NCBI RefSeq assembly: GCF_016811915.1
Contig: NZ_CP069127.1
Coordinates: 4,498,001-4,562,000, forward strand
DNA from: Brevibacillus choshinensis
GTDB taxonomy: Bacteria > Bacillota > Bacilli > Brevibacillales > Brevibacillaceae
Length of the DNA stretch: 64,000 bases
Reading direction: 5' to 3'
Part shown: positions 42,767 through 50,446 of the stretch, piece by piece
How the letters are laid out: every line of letters starts with the position of its first letter
How positions within the stretch are numbered: the first letter of the stretch is position 1
Program-made: the position numbers and the translations under genes
Notes under the pieces: generated by a model
The model's input: the letters and a program-made list of their open reading frames with translations, nothing else
Database searches by the model: none
What the model was told of the DNA's origin: nothing

Positions 42767-42851
42767 AATGCTCTCACCTCATTTTCTAAGATTCGCCATG
42801 ATTCTATCTTTTCCTCTCCCAATCGGCCAAATTCTGACAACGGAGGCTTTT

Positions 42852-44264
42852 ATGACACAACCTTTACCCACTGCCTTTACGGAGCGGATGCGCACCCTTC
42901 TGCACGACGAGTACCATGCATTCATTTCCTCCTATGAACAGCCGGTTTTTCATGGCTTGCGCGTCAATCCGTTGAAGGTCGACCGGGAGCGTTTTTTGAC
43001 ACTCTCCCCCTTCGCTCTCACGCCTGTAGCCTGGTGTGAAAATGGATTTCGTTATCCCGAAGGAGCGCGGCCAGGCAAGCATCCTTATCATGCTGCCGGC
43101 CTGTATTATCTGCAGGAGCCTAGCGCCATGTCTGCAGCCGAATGCCTAGGCGTCCAGCCGGGCGAGACGATCCTGGACCTGTGTGCAGCTCCCGGGGGCA
43201 AGTCCACGCAGCTCGCTGCGGCTCTTGGGGGACGCGGCCTTTTGATCGCCAACGAAATCCATCCCGTTCGCGCCCGGGCTCTGTCCGAAAATCTGGAGCG
43301 CTGCGGTGTGCCAAACGCCGTCGTCACCAACGAGACGCCCGAGCGATTGATGGAACGCTTTCCCCGGTTTTTTGACCGGATTCTCGTCGATGCGCCTTGC
43401 TCGGGTGAAGGCATGTTCCGCAAGCTTCCTGAAGCGATCGATGAATGGTCACCGCAAAAAGTAACGGAATGCCACCTGATGCAGGTCGATATCCTGGATG
43501 CAGCCGCGGCCATGCTAAAGCCAGGCGGGACACTCGTCTACTCCACCTGCACCTTTGCACCGCTGGAAAATGAGCAATCGATGGCGCTCTTTCTCGAACG
43601 CCATCCTGAGTTTTCTCTGATTCCGCTGCCGCATCCCGAATTCTTTGCTGAAGGTCATCCAGAGTGGGCGACGCCTGCTGCAAGTGAGCTCGCCCTGACG
43701 GCTCGACTCTGGCCTCATCTGTTGGATGGGGAAGGGCACTACCTCGCCAAGCTGCAAAAAAGCACAGATGCCGAACACGTGGAATCCCCGAAAAAGCGCA
43801 AAGAAAAACGAGGAGCAAAATCAGCTCCTGCCGGGCGAAAAGAAGCGATTGCTGCATGGCGCAGCTTTGCAGCGGAAGCCATCCCCCACGCGAAAAGGGT
43901 GCTGGATGACGAGCAGGCATTTCTCCTGTTCGGTGAGCAGCTCTACTATTCCCCTGCGCCCGAGATGGACTGGGACGGAATCAAAGTATTGCGAGTCGGC
44001 TTGCACCTGGGAACCGTCAAAAAGAACCGACTGGAGCCGAGTCATGCCTTGGCTCTCGCGCTGACTGCCGATGAAGCTGCCCGCGTCTCTTCCTTTACGG
44101 CCGATGATCCCACCCTCCTCCGTTATTTGAGGGGCGAAGCACTCAGCCGGGACGGCGCAAACGGATGGGCTCTCGTCACCGTCGATGGCTTTTCACTCGG
44201 ATGGGGCAAACAGGCGGACGGTCAGTTGAAAAACCATTATCCAAAAGGTTTGCGCTGGCTCTAA
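42852..44264 (+). CDS. RsmF/NOP2-family RNA m5C methyltransferase
   Basis: This 470-residue protein has an N-terminal RsmB/F-like part (FHGLRVNPLK) and a catalytic core with LDLCAAPGGKSTQ (SAM site, near residue 108). The two catalytic cysteines are in DAPCSGEGMFRK (near 182) and YSTCTFAPLENE (near 230). A C-terminal RNA-binding region (KVLRVGLHLG, GWGKQADGQLKNHYPKGLRW) follows. It would methylate a cytosine of rRNA (relatives act on 16S). ATG at 42852 with CGGAGG upstream is preferred to the longer frame at 42768. Confidence 0.9.
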   Translation: MTQPLPTAFTERMRTLLHDEYHAFISSYEQPVFHGLRVNPLKVDRERFLTLSPFALTPVAWCENGFRYPEGARPGKHPYHAAGLYYLQEPSAMSAAECLGVQPGETILDLCAAPGGKSTQLAAALGGRGLLIANEIHPVRARALSENLERCGVPNAVVTNETPERLMERFPRFFDRILVDAPCSGEGMFRKLPEAIDEWSPQKVTECHLMQVDILDAAAAMLKPGGTLVYSTCTFAPLENEQSMALFLERHPEFSLIPLPHPEFFAEGHPEWATPAASELALTARLWPHLLDGEGHYLAKLQKSTDAEHVESPKKRKEKRGAKSAPAGRKEAIAAWRSFAAEAIPHAKRVLDDEQAFLLFGEQLYYSPAPEMDWDGIKVLRVGLHLGTVKKNRLEPSHALALALTADEAARVSSFTADDPTLLRYLRGEALSRDGANGWALVTVDGFSLGWGKQADGQLKNHYPKGLRWL

Positions 44265-44299
44265 CCCACCTATTCTAGCCCATTTCCATCAGAATGCAA

Positions 44300-44352
44300 A
44301 ATAAGCCCACTGACCTAAACGATGGTAATAATCGTGTAGGCGGTGGGCTTCA
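44300..44352 (-). terminator. Long hairpin behind the zinc-ribbon gene
   Basis: AAGCCCAC..ACCTA.ACGAT pairs imperfectly with ATCGTGTAGG.GGTGGGCTT over about 20 bp. The minus strand continues with ATTTTG. It also lies after the RsmF gene on the plus strand. Confidence 0.6.
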
Positions 44353-44364
44353 TGTATGCTGCTG

Positions 44365-44604
44365 TTATCTCCCTCTCCGGGAGTGGTTGTCGACCACGGT
44401 AAGGGAGCCGCTTTTAATGTAGCGCAAGATCTTTGATACGGAAATGCCGGTCGCATTGGCAATCTGCATCGCGTTCGAATTCGGAAAGCTTCTGACATAA
44501 TTGCGAATCATCCGGTATTCATCTATGTCATTTTGCCCACACACTTTGCAACTGTAATCCCCAGGGCTCATTTCACTCCCGCATTTCAAGCAAACATCTG
44601 TCAT
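44365..44604 (-). CDS. Zinc-ribbon plus helix-turn-helix small protein, YvyF-like
   Basis: This 79-residue protein has an N-terminal four-cysteine zinc ribbon (CLKCGSEMSPGDYSCKVCG) and a C-terminal helix-turn-helix-like half (MQIANATGISVSKILRYIKSGSL). The plan resembles the flagellar-operon protein YvyF (TIGR03826), but no flagellar gene is near. ATG at 44604 has GAGGAG eight bases upstream. It may be a small DNA-binding regulator; the target is unknown. Confidence 0.72.
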   Translation of the reverse strand: MTDVCLKCGSEMSPGDYSCKVCGQNDIDEYRMIRNYVRSFPNSNAMQIANATGISVSKILRYIKSGSLTVVDNHSRRGR

Positions 44605-44702
44605 CACTGGTTCTCCTCACACCCCGCACTTAGCTTTTTTTCGCACAAAGGGTCCTATCTACCTATATTCTACCCACTTTGGGGTAGGTGGAAAACACTA
44701 TT

Positions 44703-45353
44703 TCAAAAGGACCAAACATTTTGAATGAGAAGAACGAGTGCAAATCCGATCAAAAACAGTCCTACCACCCTATTCACTCGCTTCATCCACACGGGTTGAA
44801 GCAGTTTGGACGCATATGCCCCCAGTGCAGATATGCCTGTCAGAAACAACAGGGTAGACAGGACACAACCCGCAGCAAAGCCAATAGGATTCTCTTGCTC
44901 GGCCATGGAACGCGACGACATCAGCGATCCGAAAACACCGGCCCAAAATAAAACCGTCAGGGGATTGGTCATCGTCAGGACGACTCCGTACAGGAAGCTG
45001 TCAAAAGCCCGCTTGGTGGACAGCCTATCGTTTTCCGGAATGCTAACGGCCGTTCCGCCATCCTGCTGCGCTACGTGCACGACACTCGCCCGAGTCACCC
45101 CTACACCAAACCAGATAAGAATGGCAGCACCGGCAAGGGCAGTGATTTGTTTCACCAAAGGAATTTGCAAGAGCAGGGCGAGCCCGCCAATCGACCCCGC
45201 CATATATGCCGCGTCCACCAATGCCACGCCTATGATCATCCACCACGCATGACGAAAGCCAAGGGTAACCGAGCGCTGCAGCACAGCGAGACAAACCGGC
45301 CCCACGGACAGCTGCAGCAGCATGCCAAAGAGAAAACCATCCCATACGCCCAT
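44703..45353 (-). CDS. LysE-family amino-acid exporter
   Basis: This 216-residue membrane protein with about six helices has the family N-terminus GFLFGMLLQLSVGPVCLAVLQRSVTLGFRHAWW and a central MTNPLTVLFWAGVFGSL. It exports amino acids or related compounds. It begins two bases after the stop of an Lrp-family regulator gene, a common pairing in which the regulator senses the exported amino acid. Confidence 0.9.
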   Translation of the reverse strand: MGVWDGFLFGMLLQLSVGPVCLAVLQRSVTLGFRHAWWMIIGVALVDAAYMAGSIGGLALLLQIPLVKQITALAGAAILIWFGVGVTRASVVHVAQQDGGTAVSIPENDRLSTKRAFDSFLYGVVLTMTNPLTVLFWAGVFGSLMSSRSMAEQENPIGFAAGCVLSTLLFLTGISALGAYASKLLQPVWMKRVNRVVGLFLIGFALVLLIQNVWSF

Positions 45354-45355
45354 GC

Positions 45356-45790
45356 CTACATCTCCTCTTTCATGGAAGATAGGACGATCATGGTATTGGT
45401 CTTGGCTACACCCGCTACCTGTTTGATCGTGTGGGAGATCAGCTGTTCCAGCTCCCTCGTTCCGGGGAGCGCGACCTTCAGCATGTAATCATAGGATCCA
45501 GCCATATGGTGGCATTCCAGTACACTGTCGGTCTGCAGAATCGTTTCCCGGAAGCCCTCGACATGCTCCGGCCTCTCCAGCTGAACCATGATAAAGGCGA
45601 TCAGATGTAGTCCCCGTTTATCGCGATTCAGCCGGATCGTAAATCGATCGATGACCCCTGTATCCTCCAGCTTGCGAATTCGTTCCGACACAGCCGGCAC
45701 GGACAAATGAACCTGCTTCCCGATCTCGGAGCTGGTCATCCTGCCGTTTTCTTTGAGCAACCGCAATATTTCTTCGTCGATTCGATCCAT
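45356..45790 (-). CDS. Lrp/AsnC-family transcriptional regulator
   Basis: This 144-residue regulator has a winged helix (DRIDEEILRLLKENGRMTSSEIGKQVHLSVPAVSERIRKLE) and a RAM ligand-binding domain (LHLIAFIMVQLERPEHVEGF, CHHMAGSYDYMLKV). Ligands of the family are amino acids. AAAAGGAGG precedes ATG. It is the first gene of a bicistron with a LysE exporter and probably controls it. Confidence 0.92.
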   Translation of the reverse strand: MDRIDEEILRLLKENGRMTSSEIGKQVHLSVPAVSERIRKLEDTGVIDRFTIRLNRDKRGLHLIAFIMVQLERPEHVEGFRETILQTDSVLECHHMAGSYDYMLKVALPGTRELEQLISHTIKQVAGVAKTNTMIVLSSMKEEM

Positions 45791-45813
45791 CCGTACCGCC
45801 TCCTTTTCTCTCG

Positions 45814-45822
45814 ATTATATCA
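45814..45822 (-). promoter_or_regulatory. Extended -10 promoter of the lrp/lysE bicistron
   Basis: Minus-strand TGATATAAT (TGn-TATAAT) lies about 24 bp upstream of the lrp start. No good -35 is visible, as expected for extended -10 promoters. Confidence 0.5.
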
Positions 45823-45944
45823 GCCCTTTGATTTATTAGGAGCATTGCCATGAAGAACGATATTATTTAAGGTTTTTTCCGTGTTCCCTTTACTTCTTTA
45901 GGATAATACCTCCTGACAGCCTCATGCGCAAAAAAGTGTAAAGC

Positions 45945-45979
45945 AAAAAAATGCCCGGATCCCATCGATCCGGACATTT
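45945..45979 (-). terminator. Terminator of the DEAD-box helicase gene
   Basis: Minus-strand AAATGTCCGGATCG..GGATCCGGGCATTTTTTT lies 13 bp after the helicase stop codon. Confidence 0.85.
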
Positions 45980-45991
45980 GTTCTCATGCAT

Positions 45992-47485
45992 TTAGCCTCG
46001 GGATTTGCCTTTTCCTGCAGAAGGTCGAAACGGCTTTGCACCCTGACTTTTGCCGCCTGGTCTGCCTCCTGTGCCTTTCCCTGCCTTGCCAGCTGCCGCC
46101 GGTTTTGCTGTTTTTCCTGCCTTACGCGCTGCGATCGCTTCCGCACGCTTGCGGTTTTGCTCGTATTTCGTCTGGAGCTCATCCAGCTCACGCGCGAGCT
46201 TTTTCTTGTAGCCCGGTTTGACTTTCGTCTTTTTCTTGATCGCTTCCCGAATCGGTGCGAATTCTTTATCTTTTTCTTTCTGCTGTTCCTTTTGCTGCTG
46301 GGCGCGCAATTCGATAAAATGAGCTTCCCGCTCTTCCGCCCGTTGACGACGACCTGCGTCCAGATGGCGTCCCGCTTGCAGGATTCGTTCCTCGATGTTG
46401 GCTTTGGTCGTTTTCGCAAAGCGACCCATCAGGTTTTTCTGGCGAGGGGAGATCAGGGAGATCGCTTTCCCTTTTTGGCCCGCGCGACCGGTACGGCCCA
46501 CACGGTGAATGTAGCTCTCCACGTCATTCGGCAGATCGTAGTTGATGACGTGTGTGACGCCTTCCACGTCCAGACCGCGAGCGGCGATATCTGTCGCGAT
46601 CAAAAACTGGAAGCGGATCTCACGGAATTGCTTCATGAGCTGTTCCCGTTTGTTTTGGGACAGATCGCCGTAGAGCGCCTGAGCGGAGAGTCCGTTTTCC
46701 TGCAGACGCGCGGTCAATTGCTGGACGCGCACCTGCGTGTTGGCAAAAATAATCGTCAAAAACGGCTGCTCCTGCTCCAGCACGTCCACGAGCGCGTCGG
46801 TTTTGTCGCTTTGGTTGACGACGTAATAAAATTGCTCGATGCGCTCCACCGTTTTTTGCTTTCCTTCGATCTTGATGTGCGGCGGCTGCTTCATGAAGCG
46901 GTGCGCCAGCTTTTTCACCAAGTCAGGCATGGTGGCAGAAAACAGCAGCACTTGACGCTGCGATGGCGTATGGACGACCACCTGTTCTACATCCTCGAGG
47001 AAGCCCATTTCCATCATTTTGTCAGCTTCGTCCAAAACCAGGGTGGAAATGCGGCCGAAGTGCAGCGACCCGCGCTTCATATGGTCAAGCACGCGCCCTG
47101 GCGTACCGACTACGATATGCACGGTCTCCTTCAGCTTGTTGAGCTGCCTGTCGATATCCGTACCTCCGTGCAGTGAGAGCACATTGACATTCAAATGCTT
47201 GCCCAGTTTCTCTACTTCCTTGGCGATCTGGATGGACAGCTCGCGGGTCGGAGTCAGGATCAGTGCTTGGATATCGCGCTTCCCTTCCTCCAGAGCATTC
47301 AGAATCGGCAGCATAAACGCAGCGGTTTTCCCAGTCCCCGTCTGTGCTTGTCCGATCACGTCCTTGCCTTCCAGAATCAGCGGAATCGCTTCTTCTTGAA
47401 TAGCGGTTGGTTCTTTATAATACAGGTCTTGAATCCCTTGCATCAGCTCCGGTCGAAAGCCAAAAGACGCAAACGATTTTGCCAT
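45992..47485 (-). CDS. DEAD-box ATP-dependent RNA helicase
   Basis: This 497-residue helicase has all core motifs: FASFGF and Q motif PTAIQEEAIP (near 27-35), Walker A AQTGTGKT (47-54), PTRELS, TPGR, DEAD (VLDEADKMM), SAT, and HRVGRTGRAG. The last 120 residues are highly basic with Lys/Arg/Gly-rich tails (GKGTGGRPGGKSQGAK), typical of CshA/CshB-like RNA binding. ATG at 47485 is taken since AAAGGAAG lies upstream; GTG at 47494 is too close to that site. It acts in mRNA decay or ribosome assembly. Confidence 0.93.
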   Translation of the reverse strand: MAKSFASFGFRPELMQGIQDLYYKEPTAIQEEAIPLILEGKDVIGQAQTGTGKTAAFMLPILNALEEGKRDIQALILTPTRELSIQIAKEVEKLGKHLNVNVLSLHGGTDIDRQLNKLKETVHIVVGTPGRVLDHMKRGSLHFGRISTLVLDEADKMMEMGFLEDVEQVVVHTPSQRQVLLFSATMPDLVKKLAHRFMKQPPHIKIEGKQKTVERIEQFYYVVNQSDKTDALVDVLEQEQPFLTIIFANTQVRVQQLTARLQENGLSAQALYGDLSQNKREQLMKQFREIRFQFLIATDIAARGLDVEGVTHVINYDLPNDVESYIHRVGRTGRAGQKGKAISLISPRQKNLMGRFAKTTKANIEERILQAGRHLDAGRRQRAEEREAHFIELRAQQQKEQQKEKDKEFAPIREAIKKKTKVKPGYKKKLARELDELQTKYEQNRKRAEAIAARKAGKTAKPAAAGKAGKGTGGRPGGKSQGAKPFRPSAGKGKSRG

Positions 47486-47691
47486 AATTTCCACTTCCTT
47501 TCACTAGCGGACCGATTCGCCGCACCAAAAACTGCATGGACAGTGGGGGTGCACTCAATCCGGCTACCGTCAATATTCATCCGGCGATGTTCCACGGCGC
47601 CTAAATTCCTATCCTACCTATACTAAATGAGTCGATGTAAAAAAACAACCAGCCACTAAAAAGGCATTCGCTCGGACGGTGCCCGTGGGGA

Positions 47692-47895
47692 GGAAAAAGG
47701 GGAAAACGCTCCAGGTTAGTAGGGCCACTTGCAAAGGAGTATCAACTGTACGGCTCCACTCCAAAAACGGAACCGCGTCCAAAAGTAGCAGTCTGAGGGG
47801 GCAACTCAGAGGTTGGACGCTAAAAGCGTGTTCCGTTTTTTACGCTTCGCCTCGGCTGTGTCCCTAATACCTTCCGCTTTTTTCCCCTTTTTCCT
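47692..47895. repeat. Structured inverted-repeat element or ncRNA of about 200 bp
   Basis: The ends are inverted copies: GGAAAAAGGGGAAAA at 47692-47706 and TTTTCCCCTTTTTCC at 47881-47895. They are followed inward by partly paired CGCTCCAGGTTAGTAGGG and TCCCTAATACCTTCCGC. Inside lies a second stem (AAAAACGGAACCGCGTCCAA with TTGGACGC..GTTCCGTTTTT) and an apical hairpin (GTCTGAG/CTCAGA). It encodes no recognised protein. It could be a MITE-like repeat or a folded RNA. The flanking gap 47486-48102 also holds the helicase leader (47486-47640) and, at 47896-48046, nothing that I recognise. Confidence 0.55.
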
Positions 47896-48046
47896 GGACA
47901 GCTGACAAGTTTAATTCGACTACAAATATTAAATCAAGAGCATTCAACCTTAGCCTTCGCAGTCCTTTTCCACACATTTTTCCCCCTCCATACGAAGTTT
48001 ACTCTTTTCGGGAGCGGCCAGAGAGCGTTCTCTAAAATCTACACAC

Positions 48047-48090
48047 AAAAAAGCGGGTATGCCTCCTTCATTTGGGGCACATCCCGCTTG
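48047..48090 (-). terminator. Terminator of the SAS/pepV operon
   Basis: Minus-strand AAGCGGG.TGTGCC...GGCATACCCGCTT followed by T5G, 13 bp after the pepV stop. Confidence 0.8.
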
Positions 48091-48102
48091 CCTTCAACTA
48101 TA

Positions 48103-49542
48103 TTACTTAGCCAGTTCATAGATGGCTTGGGCGTAAATCGCTGTCGCTTTCACCAAATCGTCGATCAAGATGTACTCATCTCGCTGGTGCGCGCTGTCCG
48201 GGCGACCCGGGAACAGGGGACCGAATGCCACGCCCACGTCCAGCGAACGGCCATAGGTCGCTCCACCGATGGCGATGATCCCTGCTTCCTCGCCTGTTTG
48301 CTCCGTGTACACGCGCTGCAAAGTCGTAACCAACGGATGGTTCGGATCGACGCGATGCGGGGTCAAATGCTCCACCACTTCCAGCTCAAATGCTTCCTTC
48401 GCGCCGCGCTCTGCGAGGACAGCTGACCATTGATCGAAGGATACCGAATGCGGATAACGGATGTTGAGGCGGAAGATCGCATCTCCCTCTGCCTGGTATT
48501 CCAGCACACCCGTATTCAAGGAGAGCGGCCCCATCTCGGCATCTTCATGAGCAATCCCGAGCGATTTGCCTTCGTGCTGGTTGTGCAGGTATTCGTCTGC
48601 AAAGCCGACGTAGCTGGCCGCACGTGCATCCAGTTTGAGCGTATGCAGGAAATGAATCAGATGGGTACCTGCGTTTACGCCTTTTCCCGGATCCATGCCA
48701 TGGACTGACACGCCCTCCATGTGCAGCACAACCATGCCGTCCTTTTCTTCAGCAGCGCCTTTCAGCTTGTTTTCAGTGAGATGCTGACGATAGCGCTCTA
48801 CGATCACCCCAGCGTCCAAGGCCTTTGGTTTCAAGACCGCTTCCCCTTTATCCGGCACCATGTTCATGCGCAGACCAGACTGCAGCGATACGAGCTCAGC
48901 CTGTACGTCAGCCGCCTCTTCCACTGCTTTCGCCGAAAACGCAGCCGGCGTCTGGCGCAGCGTCAGATCGGTCAATCCTTTTTCCGCATAAATGAGCGGG
49001 AAATCGGCATCCGGGGTGAAGCCCATGGTCGGCATCTCTTCCGATTCAAAGTACGTCTTCACGCATTGCCAGCTGGATTCTTCATCTGTTCCAAAGATAA
49101 AACGAACCCGTTTGGACAGCGGCAATCCCAGCTCCAGCACGATCTTAGCAGCGAATATCGCAGCCATGGTCGGCCCTTTGTCATCAATCGCTCCGCGGGC
49201 CACGATCTTGCTGCCATCGACAATCTCGGCAGCGTAAGGAGGGGTGCTCCAACCATCGCCTTCCGGAACGACATCGACGTGGCTGAGGATGCCGATCAGC
49301 TCTTCTCCTTGGCCGAATTCAGCATGTGCGGCATAGCCGCGCACGTCTTTGGTCGTCATGCCAGCTTGGCGGCAAACATCGAGGGCAAAATCCAGTGCCT
49401 GACGGATTCCTTCTCCAAAGGGAGCTCCTTCTTTTACACTATCAGGGTCAAGCACACTCTTGATCTGCAAAAAGGATTGCGTGGTGCGGATCAGGTCCTC
49501 TTTGCGCTTTTGTGTCTCTTCCAGCCAATTAATGCTTGTCAT
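48103..49542 (-). CDS. pepV: Dipeptidase PepV (M20 family)
   Basis: This 479-residue metallopeptidase has the zinc ligands of M20: SHVDVVPEGDGW (His88, with catalytic Asp90), RGAIDDKGP (bridging Asp near 120) and GTDEESSW (catalytic Glu near 154). A dimerisation/lid domain and a late His (DSAHQRDE) follow. It cleaves dipeptides in the cytoplasm. ATG at 49542 lies inside the end of the alarmone synthetase gene (14-bp overlap), so the two are cotranscribed. The upstream extension of the frame to 49683 is shadow of that gene. Confidence 0.92.
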   Translation of the reverse strand: MTSINWLEETQKRKEDLIRTTQSFLQIKSVLDPDSVKEGAPFGEGIRQALDFALDVCRQAGMTTKDVRGYAAHAEFGQGEELIGILSHVDVVPEGDGWSTPPYAAEIVDGSKIVARGAIDDKGPTMAAIFAAKIVLELGLPLSKRVRFIFGTDEESSWQCVKTYFESEEMPTMGFTPDADFPLIYAEKGLTDLTLRQTPAAFSAKAVEEAADVQAELVSLQSGLRMNMVPDKGEAVLKPKALDAGVIVERYRQHLTENKLKGAAEEKDGMVVLHMEGVSVHGMDPGKGVNAGTHLIHFLHTLKLDARAASYVGFADEYLHNQHEGKSLGIAHEDAEMGPLSLNTGVLEYQAEGDAIFRLNIRYPHSVSFDQWSAVLAERGAKEAFELEVVEHLTPHRVDPNHPLVTTLQRVYTEQTGEEAGIIAIGGATYGRSLDVGVAFGPLFPGRPDSAHQRDEYILIDDLVKATAIYAQAIYELAK

Positions 49543-50260
49543 CGTCGTGTTCTTCCCCTTCATCCATGCTACTGTTTTCCATTCCGGCGTCGATGTCGAG
49601 GTCCAGCTCGACCAGCGACAGCAGGGAATCCATCGGCACTTCTTTTTTCGTGAATTCAGCTTGCGCCTCTTTGATCTCTTCACGGATATTGTTCATTTCG
49701 CTATCCAGCTTGTAAGATGCTTTGGCGGCTTCAAACAGGCGTTGGCGAATATTGGACGGGATGATCCCTTCGTATTTGTAATTCAGCGAGTGCTCAATCG
49801 TCGCCCAGAAATTCATTCCTAGCGTACGTATTTGAATCTCCACCGGTATGGTCACCTGTCCATTTGCCATCATGATCGGATACTCTACGGCCAGATGATA
49901 GCCGCGGTACCCGCTCTCTTTCGGCGTGGACACATAGTCCTTCTCCAGATAGACGCGCATATCGCCGCGCTTTTTGATCATCTCGACAACAGCGGGGATG
50001 TCCTCGATAAATTGACAGATGATGCGGACACCAGCGATGTCCCGGATCTCCCAGCATATATTTTCATCAATCGGAAATTGCAGGCGGTTTGCCTTGTTGT
50101 AAATGCTCGGGATCGTCTTCACCCTGCCCAGAGCAAACTCAATCGGAGAATACTCCTTGCGTTTGCGCAGCTCGTTGCGGATATTTTTAATTTTGACTTT
50201 GATTTCTTCTACAGCTTGCTCGAACGGCAGCAGATATAGTTCCCAATCTAGTTTGTGCAC
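49529..50260 (-). CDS. yjbM: Small alarmone synthetase (RelA/SpoT synthetase domain only)
   Basis: This 243-residue protein contains only the (p)ppGpp synthetase domain: SPIEFALGRVKTIPSIYNKA, IRDIAGVRIICQF, KESGYRGYHLAVEYP and VEIQIRTLGMNFWATIEHSLNYKY. It has no HD hydrolase, TGS or ACT domain. It matches the YjbM/RelQ type (SAS1) that forms tetramers, with an acidic C-terminal tail (SSMDEGEEHDDDKH). The GTG start has CGGAGGGACG upstream. Pairing with a dipeptidase gene is unusual but may only be positional. Confidence 0.92.
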   Translation of the reverse strand: MHKLDWELYLLPFEQAVEEIKVKIKNIRNELRKRKEYSPIEFALGRVKTIPSIYNKANRLQFPIDENICWEIRDIAGVRIICQFIEDIPAVVEMIKKRGDMRVYLEKDYVSTPKESGYRGYHLAVEYPIMMANGQVTIPVEIQIRTLGMNFWATIEHSLNYKYEGIIPSNIRQRLFEAAKASYKLDSEMNNIREEIKEAQAEFTKKEVPMDSLLSLVELDLDIDAGMENSSMDEGEEHDDDKH

Positions 50261-50402
50261 GCTTACGTCCCTCCGGCCTGAAACTCTCCATCGTACTTAT
50301 CATTCAACATTTTGGCTAGGATATCCTCCTAAATGGCAAGAAAACCTATATCGAAGCCATTTCTCAGATGAGCGACCGCGTTATTGCGGATGGTTTAGAA
50401 AA

Positions 50403-50446
50403 AGAGACGAACAGAGGCCGGCATGCCTGCCAGCCTCCATCCGTCT
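50403..50446 (-). terminator. Terminator of the dCache chemoreceptor gene
   Basis: Minus-strand GAGACGG...CCGTCTC-like stem with inner GGCAGGCATGCCGGCC core, then CTCTTTTTC; it begins at the stop codon. Confidence 0.75.

Noticed and set aside
45986..47176. 396-codon plus-strand frame opposite the helicase
   Set aside because: Shadow of the DEAD-box gene; the product is Phe/Leu/Arg-rich without recognisable motifs.
47679..47867. 62-codon frame within the structured element
   Set aside because: No ribosome site, low-complexity Ser/Lys-rich product, and the frame runs through the palindromic stems; more likely structural DNA or RNA.
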